Assembly: GCF_029338515.1 (NCBI RefSeq)
Contig: NZ_CP119988.1
Coordinates: 2,852,001-2,916,000, forward strand
Reading direction: 5' to 3'
Origin: Haloglomus litoreum
GTDB taxonomy: Archaea > Halobacteriota > Halobacteria > Halobacteriales > Haloarculaceae
DNA length: 64,000 nucleotides
The position numbers and the translations under genes were made by a program. The notes beneath the pieces were generated by a model. That model made no database searches. It was given only the letters and a program-made list of their open reading frames with translations, and was not told the origin of the DNA. The stretch's first letter is position 1; every line of letters starts with the position of its first letter. Below, piece after piece: positions 52,421 to 60,927 of the stretch.

Positions 52421-52750
52421 TCAGACGGCGTCCGGGCCGCGCTTGCCCGTCCGGATCTGGAGCGCCGACTCCACCGGCAGGACGAACACCTTCCCGTCGC
52501 CCGGCTCGCCAGTGTGAGCGCCGTCGGCGATGGCCGCGACCACGTCGTCGACGGGCGTATCGGCCACGACGCACTCGACCTTCACCTTCCGGTGGAGGTC
52601 GACCGTGTACGTCTCGCCGCGCCACTGCCCCTCGGTCGCGGACTGGCTCCCGCGCCCGGAGACCTGCGTCACCGTCAGCGAGGGCGCGCCGACTTCGGCG
52701 AGGGCCTCCTTCACCGCCTCCAGCCGGTCCGGGCGGATGTAGGCCATCAC
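52421..52750 (-). CDS. P-II-like nitrogen regulatory protein
   Basis: 109 residues from a GTG at 52750 that overlaps the preceding gene's stop (GTGA). Starts [22 protein letters not shown]-loop region [31 protein letters not shown] and the C-terminal [22 protein letters not shown] match GlnB/GlnK proteins. It lacks the MKLVMAYI lead-in of canonical GlnK but retains the fold. P-II proteins bind ATP/ADP and 2-oxoglutarate and regulate ammonium uptake; here no amtB is adjacent, but a small membrane protein is. Confidence 0.88.
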   Translation of the reverse strand: MMAYIRPDRLEAVKEALAEVGAPSLTVTQVSGRGSQSATEGQWRGETYTVDLHRKVKVECVVADTPVDDVVAAIADGAHTGEPGDGKVFVLPVESALQIRTGKRGPDAV

Positions 52751-52950
52751 GAGCTTCGGCCGCGGGCTCCCCCGTCCGTCGCCGAGCGGGTGACGGGGCC
52801 CGTGGGTCGTTCGGCGGTGGCGGCGTCGCTCTCTCTCGCGGGAGCCCCGTCACCGGCCCGGTCCAGCCGCCGGACGCGGCGGGCGAGGAGGCCGCCGACG
52901 ACGGCGAGACCGAGGCAGCTCAGGAGGAGAGCGAGCGTCCCGGCGTCCAT
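52747..52950 (-). CDS. Small single-pass membrane protein coupled to the P-II gene
   Basis: 67 residues. N-terminal hydrophobic segment [18 protein letters not shown] then a basic [10 protein letters not shown] and a disordered tail. Its stop overlaps the P-II GTG start (GTGA), suggesting a translation-coupled pair. No family is recognised; by position it could anchor or partner the P-II protein (inference). Confidence 0.6.
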   Translation of the reverse strand: MDAGTLALLLSCLGLAVVGGLLARRVRRLDRAGDGAPARESDAATAERPTGPVTRSATDGGARGRSS

Positions 52951-53008
52951 ACGCGGGCGTCTGCGGCCGGCCCACTACAGCCTTACGCCCCACCCGGTTC
53001 AAGTGAGC

Positions 53009-54055
53009 CTACGCCTCGTCCGGGTCGGGCTGGTCGGGGGAGACGACGTGCTTCACGTCGCTCACGCTCGCGCGCCGGACGACCGCACGGACCGGGTTCC
53101 GGTAGCCCGAGAGGTTGTCCGAGTCGCCGTCGAGGACGAGCAGCCGCGCCTCGCGCCCGGCCTCGATGCAGCCGCAGTTCAGGCCCGCGAGGTCCGCGCC
53201 CGCGACGGTCGCCATCCGCAGCACGTCGGGCGCCGTGACGCGGTCGTCGCTCAGTTTCGCGGTGAACGCCATCTCGCGGAACATCGACGGGGAGTTGAGC
53301 ATCACGTTGTCCGTCCCGAGCGCGACGCTCGTCCGCTCCAGCATGTCGCCGACCGGCGGGAACCCGACCTTCGTGACGAGGTTCGAGCGCGGGCAGACGA
53401 CGATGGGCGTCCCGCGCTCCGCGACCCGCTCGAGGTGGAGCTCCTCGGCGTGGACCATGTGGACGAGGAAGTCCGGGTCCAGGTCCAGCGCCGGGTTGAT
53501 GTCCATCGCGTCGCGCTCGCCGGCGTGGATGCCGAACAGTTTGCCGGCCTCGCGGGTCGCGTTGCGCTCGCGGGAGAAGTCGCCGTCGCGAGCGCCCGAG
53601 GCGCCGAACCCGTCGGCCGCCTCCATGGCCGCGACCGTCTCCCGGCCGAGGACGACCGGGTTGATGTCGACGCCGTCGAGGGCGTCGCGGATGGCCCGGA
53701 CCCCCTCGACGCCCCCCTCGCGGAACTCGACGAACGCGCCGGTGCCGCCCTGGCGCATGTAGCGCAGCGACCGGTGCATCGCCGCGACGAGTTCCTCGTG
53801 CGAGGCGTCGCGCAGGAGCCGGTGTTTCAGGCCGTCCGGTGGCGCGACCAGCTCGTCCAGCGAGAGGCCCGCCCCGGCGTCCTTCGCGATGGAGTCGCCG
53901 ATGTGGGTGTGTGCGTTGACGAACGCGGGCAGCACGATGTCGTCGCTGTCGACGGAGTCACCCTCGACCCGCTCGACGGTACCGTTCTCCACCACCACGC
54001 GCCCCTCCACGGGTTCGAACTCGCGACCGACGAGGACCGTCCCCTCGAGCACCAT
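53009..54055 (-). CDS. Amidohydrolase-family metal-dependent deaminase
   Basis: 348 residues from ATG 54055. TIM-barrel amidohydrolase: strand-1 metal site NAHTHIGDS, IHAGERDAMD and VHMVHAEELHLERVAERGTP in the middle, VCPRSNLVTKVGFPPVGDM and LGTDNVMLNSPSMFREM (late Asp). Similar to guanine/cytosine-type or S-adenosylhomocysteine-type deaminases; the specific base cannot be named. An upstream GTG at 54082 is less likely. Acidic C-terminus DQPDPDEA. Confidence 0.85.
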   Translation of the reverse strand: MVLEGTVLVGREFEPVEGRVVVENGTVERVEGDSVDSDDIVLPAFVNAHTHIGDSIAKDAGAGLSLDELVAPPDGLKHRLLRDASHEELVAAMHRSLRYMRQGGTGAFVEFREGGVEGVRAIRDALDGVDINPVVLGRETVAAMEAADGFGASGARDGDFSRERNATREAGKLFGIHAGERDAMDINPALDLDPDFLVHMVHAEELHLERVAERGTPIVVCPRSNLVTKVGFPPVGDMLERTSVALGTDNVMLNSPSMFREMAFTAKLSDDRVTAPDVLRMATVAGADLAGLNCGCIEAGREARLLVLDGDSDNLSGYRNPVRAVVRRASVSDVKHVVSPDQPDPDEA

Positions 54056-54195
54056 GGTCGGCGGTGCGCGACGGACGACCAAAAGCGAGTCGGCCCGCGG
54101 TCGACCCGGCGGCGCGGGCCCGCCGACGCCGCCCGTCCCGGACCCGTGACAGCTCGCGGACAGGCTTTAGTACACCGCTCCGGAACTCCCCGCCC

Positions 54196-54489
54196 ATGAC
54201 AGCCGACGGGGACGGCGAGCGCGTGCGAGCCCACGTCTTCGTGGGCGGCCGCGTCCAGGGCGTGACCTACCGCGCGACCACGCGCCGCGAGGCCACCGAG
54301 CGCGGCGTCGACGGCTGGGTCCGGAACCTGGACGACGGTCGCGTGGAGGCGGTCTTCGAGGGGCCCGCCGACGCCGTCGAGGGGATGCTGGCGTACTGCC
54401 ACGAGGGACCGACACGGGCCCGCGTCGACGACGTGAGCGTCGAGTACGAACCGCCAGCGGGTATCGAGGGCTTCGAGATCCGCCGATGA
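54196..54489 (+). CDS. acyP: Acylphosphatase
   Basis: 97 residues. Substrate loop GRVQGVTYRATTRREATERGVDGWVRNLDDG: Arg in the VQGVTYR loop and Asn in VRNL are the catalytic residues, although the usual Phe of VQGVFFR is Thr/Tyr here. Hydrolyses acyl phosphates. Its stop overlaps the next start (ATGA) with a methyltransferase. Confidence 0.93.
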   Translation: MTADGDGERVRAHVFVGGRVQGVTYRATTRREATERGVDGWVRNLDDGRVEAVFEGPADAVEGMLAYCHEGPTRARVDDVSVEYEPPAGIEGFEIRR

Positions 54490-55232
54490 GCGACGGGGCG
54501 GCGCCGGCCGGGGAGTGGCCGACCATCGACTGGGACGCCTTCTGGCGCGCGCCGCTCACGCCCGCCGACCGCGACGCGATGTGCCGCCGCGGCCACGACG
54601 CCGCGCGCCTGCTGGGCGACCTCTTCGTCGAGCGCGGCGTCCCCGACTCGGTCGCCTCGATGGGCTGTGGCGCCGCGGTCGTCCTGCTCGACCTCGCCGA
54701 GGAGTTCCCCGACACGGAGTTCGTCGGCTACGACCCCGCGCCCGCCGCGCTGGAACGGGCCCGCGCGAACCACCAGGAGCGGGAGTCGGTCGACGGCGCG
54801 CTGGCCCCCGAGTGGGGGCTCGCACCGGTAACGTTCGCGGCCGCGGGACTCCCGGACCCCAGCATCGACCGGACGTTCGACGTCGTCTACTGCCTGAACA
54901 CGCTCGACTACGTGCCGGACATCGAGCGGGCGCTGCGGGACCTGTTCGACCTCGTGGCCCCGGGCGGCGTCCTCGTGTTCAACCACCCCTCGCCCGCGCG
55001 CCAGGCCTGGCACGAGACCCACCTCGCGGACCCAGACGACTACTGGCTCGGCGAGCACGACGAGCGCTGGCTCCGGCGCCGGTTGCGCCTCGTCGACACC
55101 GGGGAGAACGTGCTGGCCCGTGACCGTGTCGAGGACCTGCTCGGCCGCGAGGCGCGACCGGTCGGGGAGCTGCTGGAGGGCGTGACACCGAACCCGGACC
55201 CCGTCGCGCCCGTGCTGTCCGTGGAGAAGTAA
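54486..55232 (+). CDS. SAM-dependent methyltransferase
   Basis: 248 residues. Class I methyltransferase: motif I VASMGCGAAVVLLDLAEEFP, acidic motif II FVGYDPAPAALERARAN, motif III region VVYCLNTLDYVPDIERALRDLFDLVAPGGVLVF. The N-terminal helices (AFWRAPLTPADRDAMCRRGHDAARLLGDLF) resemble a lid. Translation-coupled to acylphosphatase by a 4-nt overlap. Substrate unknown, possibly a small molecule. Confidence 0.85.
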   Translation: MSDGAAPAGEWPTIDWDAFWRAPLTPADRDAMCRRGHDAARLLGDLFVERGVPDSVASMGCGAAVVLLDLAEEFPDTEFVGYDPAPAALERARANHQERESVDGALAPEWGLAPVTFAAAGLPDPSIDRTFDVVYCLNTLDYVPDIERALRDLFDLVAPGGVLVFNHPSPARQAWHETHLADPDDYWLGEHDERWLRRRLRLVDTGENVLARDRVEDLLGREARPVGELLEGVTPNPDPVAPVLSVEK

Positions 55233-55386
55233 TATATTATCTGCCCTCGAGTCGAAATGGTATTTTACAACCAGTATCCAGAGAACTCTCTGCAGAACAG
55301 GCAGATATTCCGATTGCTCTGCAGACAGGGGGGCTGGTCCCGGCGGTGCCGCCCGATTTAACCGACCCTCCGTCGAACCAACTCCC
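55231..55386. terminator. AT-rich terminator region
   Basis: The stop of the methyltransferase leads into TAATATATTATCTGCCC, a local AT-rich spot expected for archaeal termination; further on TCTGCAG repeats occur twice at 55293-55330 (inverted TCTGCAGA). No gene here. Next promoter is not strong. Confidence 0.4.
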
Positions 55387-56889
55387 ATGCTCACGGCACA
55401 GGACGTGGCGGTCCTCGACGCGAACGCCGAGGCCCTCGGCGTCCCGCGCAAGCAGCTGATGGAGTCGTCGGGCAACGCCGTCGCCCGGGCGGTCCGTGAC
55501 CTCGTCGACCCCGGCGCCACGGTCGCCATCGTCGCCGGCCGCGGGAACAACGGCGGCGACGCGCTCGTCGCGGCACGGTTCCTCGACGGTGGCGCGCAAC
55601 GCGCGCCCGGGAGCCGGGGAGCGGAGCGACCCGGCGACTACGACTGCTCGGTATCGCTGCTGGGCCGCACGTCGGCCATCGGGACCGACATCAGCCGCGA
55701 GAACTGGGACGCGCTGGTCGCGGCCGACGCCGACGCCCGCGAGGTGACCGACGCGACGGCGCTGGACCTGGGCGACCCGGACCTCGTTGTCGACGCGATG
55801 CTCGGGACCGGCGTCTCCGGGGACCTGCGTGAACCCGAGGCCACCGCCGCCGAGCTGATGGCCGAATCCGACGCGACCGTCCTCTCCGTGGACGTGCCCT
55901 CGGGCGTCGACCCGGACGGCGGCGCAGGCGCCTCGAACGCCGTCGCGGCCGACCACGTCGTCACCTTCCACGACACGAAGCCCGGCCTGGCCGACCTCGA
56001 CGCCGACGTGCGCGTCGAACCCATCGGCATCCCGGCGGCGGCCGAGACGTTCGTCGGGCCGGGCGACCTCCTCCGGCTCGGGCGCGACCCGGCGAGCCAC
56101 AAGGGGGAGAACGGCGAGGTACTCGTCGTCGGCGGCGGGCCGTACACGGGCGCGCCGGCGCTCTCGGCACAGTCGGCCCTGCGCGCGGGGGCGGACCTCG
56201 TCCGCGTCGCGTGCCCGCGCAACGTGGCCCGCGAACTGCAGGGGTACAGCGAGAACCTCATCGTGCGGCCGTTCGACGGTGAGCGCTTCGGGCCCGACGC
56301 GGTCGACACAGTCCGGGAACTGGCGAACGGACACGACACCGTCGTCCTCGGGCCCGGCCTCGGCGGTGCCGACGAGACGCTGGACGCCGTCGAACAGTTG
56401 TTGTTCGCGCTCGACGGGACCGTGGTCGTCGACGCCGACGCGCTTCAGGTCGTGCCCGACGTCGAGACGCGCGCGGAGCTGCTCTGTACGCCCCACCAGG
56501 GCGAGCTGCAGAAGATGGGCGGCGAGACCGCCGAAGACCCCGCCGAGCGTGCCGAACTGGTCGAGGCGTTCGCCGACGACCTGGGCCACACGCTGCTGGT
56601 GAAGGGCGCTCACGACGTCATCAGCGACGGTGACCGCACGCGGCGCAACCGCACGGGGAACCCGGGGATGACCGTCGGCGGCACCGGCGACGTGCTCGCG
56701 GGCGCCTGCGGCGCGCTCGCGGCCGTGCTCGACACGCACGCGGCCGCGTCCATCGCCGCGTTCGCTAACGGGCGCGCGGGCGACATCGTGGTCGAGGAGT
56801 ACGGCCACGGCCTCGTGGCGACCGACCTCGTGGACGCGCTCCCGCGGGCGATGCGGCGCCCGGACGAGGACATCGCGGGGGGTGACTGA
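55387..56889 (+). CDS. nnr: Bifunctional NAD(P)H-hydrate epimerase/dehydratase (Nnr)
   Basis: 500 residues. N-terminal YjeF_N epimerase: ESSGNAVARAVRDL and GRGNNGGDALVAARFL, with VDAMLGTGVSGD. C-terminal carbohydrate-kinase-like dehydratase: GEVLVVGGGPYTGAPALSAQSALRAGADL, LGPGLGGAD, LCTPHQGELQKM and GNPGMTVGGTGDVLAGACGAL. Repairs damaged NAD(P)HX. It ends 2 nt before moaC and probably shares a transcript with it; this pairing is common in haloarchaea. Confidence 0.93.
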   Translation: MLTAQDVAVLDANAEALGVPRKQLMESSGNAVARAVRDLVDPGATVAIVAGRGNNGGDALVAARFLDGGAQRAPGSRGAERPGDYDCSVSLLGRTSAIGTDISRENWDALVAADADAREVTDATALDLGDPDLVVDAMLGTGVSGDLREPEATAAELMAESDATVLSVDVPSGVDPDGGAGASNAVAADHVVTFHDTKPGLADLDADVRVEPIGIPAAAETFVGPGDLLRLGRDPASHKGENGEVLVVGGGPYTGAPALSAQSALRAGADLVRVACPRNVARELQGYSENLIVRPFDGERFGPDAVDTVRELANGHDTVVLGPGLGGADETLDAVEQLLFALDGTVVVDADALQVVPDVETRAELLCTPHQGELQKMGGETAEDPAERAELVEAFADDLGHTLLVKGAHDVISDGDRTRRNRTGNPGMTVGGTGDVLAGACGALAAVLDTHAAASIAAFANGRAGDIVVEEYGHGLVATDLVDALPRAMRRPDEDIAGGD

Positions 56890-56890
56890 G

Positions 56891-57406
56891 ATGGCTGGCG
56901 AGGACGCCGCCGACGCAACGGGCGAGTCCGACGCCGACGGCCTCACCCACGTCGAGGACGGCGACGTGCAGATGGTCGACGTGGGCGACAAGCCCGACAC
57001 CGCACGCCGGGCGGTCGCGCGGGGGACAATCCACCTCCAGCCCTCGACGGTCGCAGCCATCCGCGCCGACGAGGTGGGCAAGGGTAACGTGCTCGCCACC
57101 GCCCGCGTCGGCGCCGTGCAGGCGGTCAAGCACACCTGGGAGACCATCCCGATGTGCCACCAGATCCCCATCACGAACGTCGAGACCTCCTTCGACGTGG
57201 ACGACGACCGCGTCGACCTCGAGGTGGCCGTCGAGACGACGGGCAAGACGGGCTGCGAGATGGAGGCGCTGGAGGGTGTGACGACCGGCCTCAACGTCGT
57301 CTGGGACATGGTGAAGGCCGTCGAGAAGGACGAGGACGGGCAGTACCCGGCGACGCGCATCGACGACGTGCGGGTGGTGGAGAAGCGCAAGCGGCCGCTG
57401 GAGTGA
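56891..57406 (+). CDS. moaC: Cyclic pyranopterin monophosphate synthase MoaC
   Basis: 171 residues from ATG 56891; GTG 56882 is in frame but would overlap nnr. MVDVGDKPDTARRAVARGTIHLQP, KGNVLATARVGAVQAVKHTWETIPMCHQIPIT, and the catalytic ETTGKTGCEMEALEGVTTGLNVVWDMVKA. Makes cPMP from the radical-SAM product in molybdenum/tungsten cofactor synthesis. It carries a short acidic N-terminal extension. Length is the usual for MoaC plus this tail. Confidence 0.95.
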   Translation: MAGEDAADATGESDADGLTHVEDGDVQMVDVGDKPDTARRAVARGTIHLQPSTVAAIRADEVGKGNVLATARVGAVQAVKHTWETIPMCHQIPITNVETSFDVDDDRVDLEVAVETTGKTGCEMEALEGVTTGLNVVWDMVKAVEKDEDGQYPATRIDDVRVVEKRKRPLE

Positions 57407-57465
57407 GACCCCACGCCCACGCGGCCGGGTGAAGACACTTACCGGCGTGCCGGCAACGCCCGGCG

Positions 57466-58836
57466 ATGCCCTCCAGACGCGCGTTCCTCGCAGCCAGTAG
57501 CGCGGCGTTCGCCGCCCTCGCCGGCTGCTCGACGACCGACGGACCCGCCGACTCGACGACGGACCCGCCGACCGACATCCCGACGACGGCGCCGGACTCA
57601 CCGACGCCGACGCCCACGGACGACGACCGACCGACACAGACCCCACGGGACCCACGACCGCTCGACATCTCGGGCACCTGGCCACAGCGCGGCTACGGCG
57701 CCGGGCACGCCGGCGTGGCTCCGGCGACCGGCGTCCCCGACGACGGCACGGCGTACTGGCACCTCCGACGGATCCGCAGCGGACCGCCGCTGCTCGCCGA
57801 CGGGCGGCTGTTCCACTTCGGCCTGACCGGCGACGACGGCCCGGGGCCACCGACCCGGACCGCCTCCCCGCCGGTGGGGACCGGCCACCAGCCCGAGGGC
57901 GCGCTGACGCTGTTCTGCCGCGACGCCCGCGACGGGAAGGTGCGCTGGACGCGGCGGCTGCCGGGCCGGACACGTTCCGGGGTCGTCGCCGGCGACCGGA
58001 TGGTCGTCGCCGGCGAGGGATTCGTCCGCGCGTACACCCTCGCAGGTAACCTGGCGTGGGAGCGTGACCTCGGGAGCCGGATGGCGTCGGTCGGAACGAC
58101 TATCGACGGTACGGTGATGGCCTCGACCGAGATACCCCGGCAGGGCGACCGCGACGCCGACGTGCGGGCCTACGCGGTCGCGGACGGGGCCCGGCGCTGG
58201 CGACGCCCGTCGCCGCGGTGGCGGGCCGCGCTCGCGGCCGACGGCGAGACGGTCTACGCGCTCTCGAGCGAGTTCCAGGTCGGCAGCACGCTCACGGCCC
58301 GCACGCTCGACGACGGCCGGCCGCACTGGTCGGTCGAACTCGACGACAACGGCATCCCGGCCGGTCCTTTCGCCGCCGGCGACACCGTGTACGTCGCGCC
58401 GGACGACGGCGGCATCCACGCCTTCGCGCGGTCGGACGCGCGCCGTCGCTGGCACTACGAAGCCACGACACCGAACACCGTGGGCCTCGCGGCCGACGGC
58501 GACCGCGCGTATCTCGTCGACGACGGAACGCTCCGAGTCCTCGAGGCCACGACCGGCGACGAACGCTACGCCGTGACACCCAACCACGGCGGGTACGCGA
58601 GACAGCCGGCGGTGGGGAGTGAGTGCATCTACCTGGGGCGGCGTGGCGACGGCGGGGAGCTGGCCGCACTCGCCCGGGACGACGGGCGCGAGCGGTGGAC
58701 CCTCCGGTTCCCGGAGACCGTCGTGGAGGGGGATATGGTCGTCTCGGGGCTGGCGGCCCAGCCGGTCGTCGCCGAGGGCGGCGTCTACGCGTTCGCGTGG
58801 GACGGGCTGTACGCGCTCGGCCCCGGGGAAGACTGA
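57466..58836 (+). CDS. PQQ-repeat lipoprotein (BamB-like beta-propeller)
   Basis: 456 residues. Tat-like lipoprotein signal MPSRRAFLAASSAAFAALAGC (Cys lipobox) with a Thr/Asp-rich linker to about residue 75. Then beta-propeller with PQQ-enzyme repeats: RDGKVRWTRRLPG, GNLAWERDLGS, ADGARRWRRPSP, LDDGRPHWSVELDDNG. A cell-surface propeller, probably a scaffold or a ligand-binding protein as BamB in bacteria. It is convergent with hflX. Confidence 0.85.
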   Translation: MPSRRAFLAASSAAFAALAGCSTTDGPADSTTDPPTDIPTTAPDSPTPTPTDDDRPTQTPRDPRPLDISGTWPQRGYGAGHAGVAPATGVPDDGTAYWHLRRIRSGPPLLADGRLFHFGLTGDDGPGPPTRTASPPVGTGHQPEGALTLFCRDARDGKVRWTRRLPGRTRSGVVAGDRMVVAGEGFVRAYTLAGNLAWERDLGSRMASVGTTIDGTVMASTEIPRQGDRDADVRAYAVADGARRWRRPSPRWRAALAADGETVYALSSEFQVGSTLTARTLDDGRPHWSVELDDNGIPAGPFAAGDTVYVAPDDGGIHAFARSDARRRWHYEATTPNTVGLAADGDRAYLVDDGTLRVLEATTGDERYAVTPNHGGYARQPAVGSECIYLGRRGDGGELAALARDDGRERWTLRFPETVVEGDMVVSGLAAQPVVAEGGVYAFAWDGLYALGPGED

Positions 58837-58840
58837 CGGA

Positions 58841-60151
58841 TCAGTGTTCGACGGCCGCCGCGACCTCCGAGGCCCGGGCCCGCGAGCGCTCGATGACGCT
58901 GGGGCGGGCCTCGAAGTCGACGACCACCTGCTCGCCGTAGTCCACGTCGTTGACGTGCGCGTGGTCGTGGACCCACGACACCAGCGACATCGCGTCGTCG
59001 CACATCGGCAGGACCAGTCGCTCGCGCTCGAACGGCGGGAGTTCGTCGTCCACGCGGTCGCGCAACTCGGCGATGCCGTCGCCCTCGAGGGCGCTCACGG
59101 CGATGGGGTTGGGTGCGAGCGCGGAGAGGGCCTCGCGCTTGCGCTCGACCTCCTCCGCGGGGACCTTGTCCACCTTGTTGAGGACGGTGACGATGGGGGC
59201 CTCGTTGCGCTCGTACAGCGTATCGTGGCTGGTGACGAGCTTCTCGCGGATCTCCTCGATGGGGTCGGAGACGTCCACCACGAGGAGGACGAGGTCCGCG
59301 CGGTACACCTCCGAGAGCGTCGACTTGAACGACTCCACGAGCCAGTGCGGGAGGTCGGAGATGAACCCGACCGTGTCCGTCACCAGCACGTCGCGCTTGC
59401 CCATGTCCGCGCGGCGCGTGGTGGTGCCGAGCGTCGTGAACAGGCGGTCCTCGGATTCGGCCGTCGTGTCGAGGTCGGGGTGGAGGTCGGCGTTCTCGTC
59501 GATGTCGAGTTCGTCCGCCAGCCGCCGGAGCAGGGTGGACTTCCCGGCGTTCGTGTAGCCCGCCAGCGCGACGAGGTCGAAGCCGGACTCGCGGCGCTGC
59601 TCGCGCCGGTGGGCCTCGGTCTCCTCGATGGCCTCCAGCTCGTCGCTGATCTCGGATATCTGGCGCTTGATGTCCTGTTCGCGGGACTCGTCGTACTCGC
59701 CCAGTCCCATGAAGCCGGGGCGCTCGTCGCGTTTCGCGAGCGAGGCCTTCGCCTCGGCACGCGGGAGTTCGTACCGCAACTCGGCGAGTTCGACCTGCAA
59801 CTGGGCCTTCTTGGTCGCGGCGCGCTGGCCGAAGATCTCGAGGATGAGCCGGAAGCGGTCGACCAGCTCGACGCCCTCCGGGAGCAGGTTCCCGAGGTTG
59901 AATGTCTGGTACGGACCCAGCCGGTTGTCGAACAGTACCGTCGTCGCCTCCGTCTCCCGGACGACCGCGGCCAGTTCCTCGGCCTTCCCCTCGCCGAGAC
60001 AGAGCGCCGGGTCCTCCTTCCGGGTCTGGGTGACCTCCGCGACGACCTCGTACCCGGCCGCCCGGGCGAGTTCGCGGAACTCGGCCGTGTCGGCCTCACC
60101 CGCGTCGACACGCTTCGCGACGACCGCCGTTCCCTGGTGTGCGCCAGTCAC
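58841..60151 (-). CDS. hflX: GTPase HflX
   Basis: 436 residues. N-terminal HflX domain (VAKRVDAGEADTAEFRELARAAG, the glycine-rich LGEGKAEELAAV and LFDNRLGPYQTFNLG), coiled helices (REQDIKRQISEISDELEAIEETEAHRREQR), then the G domain: G1 GYTNAGKSTLLRRL, G3 DTVGFISDLP, G4 NKVDK. Ribosome-associated GTPase that splits stalled ribosomes. C-terminal small domain ends with the strand ARPSVIERSRARASEV. Confidence 0.94.
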   Translation of the reverse strand: MTGAHQGTAVVAKRVDAGEADTAEFRELARAAGYEVVAEVTQTRKEDPALCLGEGKAEELAAVVRETEATTVLFDNRLGPYQTFNLGNLLPEGVELVDRFRLILEIFGQRAATKKAQLQVELAELRYELPRAEAKASLAKRDERPGFMGLGEYDESREQDIKRQISEISDELEAIEETEAHRREQRRESGFDLVALAGYTNAGKSTLLRRLADELDIDENADLHPDLDTTAESEDRLFTTLGTTTRRADMGKRDVLVTDTVGFISDLPHWLVESFKSTLSEVYRADLVLLVVDVSDPIEEIREKLVTSHDTLYERNEAPIVTVLNKVDKVPAEEVERKREALSALAPNPIAVSALEGDGIAELRDRVDDELPPFERERLVLPMCDDAMSLVSWVHDHAHVNDVDYGEQVVVDFEARPSVIERSRARASEVAAAVEH

Positions 60152-60297
60152 TCACCCCGAACGTTACTCCCCCTGGGTGAAAACGTCGTCGGCGGGGTGG
60201 GGGGCTGACGCACGCCTGACGGCCATCCGGGCGCCACCGGCCGGTTCCGGCCCGTCTCGCCACAAGAGACTTACACCGGCGTATCGCACCCGGGGGC

Positions 60298-60621
60298 ATG
60301 GTGGACTTCCAAGCGCTCGCACAGACCGTGGGCATCAACCTCGGCACCGGGGCCGTCATCGGTGGCCTCATCGGGTTCACGGCGAAGAAGGTGGCCAAGG
60401 TCCTCGCCATCCTGGTCGGCCTCGAACTCGCCCTGTTCAAGTTCCTCGAATCCCGCCAGATCCTGACGGTCAACTGGGACAAGCTCGGTGCGAGCTTCCT
60501 CGCCGCGGGCGAGGCAGCCGCCTCGCAGACACCGCCCTCCTGGCTCATGACCATCCTCTCGACGCTCTCGGTCAGCGGCGGCTTCGCCGGCGGCTTCCTG
60601 CTCGGCTTCAAGAAGGGATAG
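60298..60621 (+). CDS. FUN14-family membrane protein
   Basis: 107 residues. Gly-rich helices (INLGTGAVIGGLIGFTAKKVAKVLAILVGLELALFKFLESRQ) and the end helix SVSGGFAGGFLLGFKKG match FUN14 proteins. Two or three transmembrane segments. Function in archaea unknown (eukaryotic FUNDC1 is a mitophagy receptor). Monocistronic between hflX and the orphan gene. Confidence 0.9.
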   Translation: MVDFQALAQTVGINLGTGAVIGGLIGFTAKKVAKVLAILVGLELALFKFLESRQILTVNWDKLGASFLAAGEAAASQTPPSWLMTILSTLSVSGGFAGGFLLGFKKG

Positions 60622-60711
60622 TAATTCTACCAACTTTGTTTTGATATTATACCGATTCTTGAATGTCAATAAGAAATAATATAGAATAATCGGCCAGCCA
60701 TCGGAGCATCG
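60622..60711. terminator. AT-rich region with T-tracts after the FUN14 gene
   Basis: About 90 nt of low G+C: it contains an early T-rich stretch (CTTTGTTTTG) suitable for termination and, near its right end, AATATAGAATAAT (60678-60690), which can serve as a TATA element for what follows. Confidence 0.4.
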
Positions 60712-60927
60712 ATGCACGAGGCGACTGTCGGGCCAGCGACGGAACCAGCACCCGCGGCCCTGCCAACAGGGGTGGAACGGGCCTGGGGCCGACGGACAGT
60801 ACCATCGCTCACGGCGGTTCCCGCGGAAGTGCAGAGCTCAACTGTGGGGATAGCGCTGGAGCAGGCTAACGTTCATACTCGTTCCGACCGTTTCGGGGAT
60901 GCATGGGCGATATTTCGGGGGGCGTGA
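60712..60927 (+). CDS. Doubtful 71-residue protein before the TIR-like gene
   Basis: ATG 60712 is about 27 nt after a TATA-like AATATAG, giving a leaderless start. The product is Pro/Ala/Thr-rich with no domain and ends 25 nt inside the next gene. It may be the real leader gene translated before the 532-residue protein, or the ATG may be a chance one. I give it low confidence. Confidence 0.3.
   Translation: MHEATVGPATEPAPAALPTGVERAWGRRTVPSLTAVPAEVQSSTVGIALEQANVHTRSDRFGDAWAIFRGA

Noticed and set aside
55237-57438. 733-residue minus-strand frame opposite nnr and moaC
   Set aside because: Contains no motif, and the plus strand encodes two well-known enzymes.
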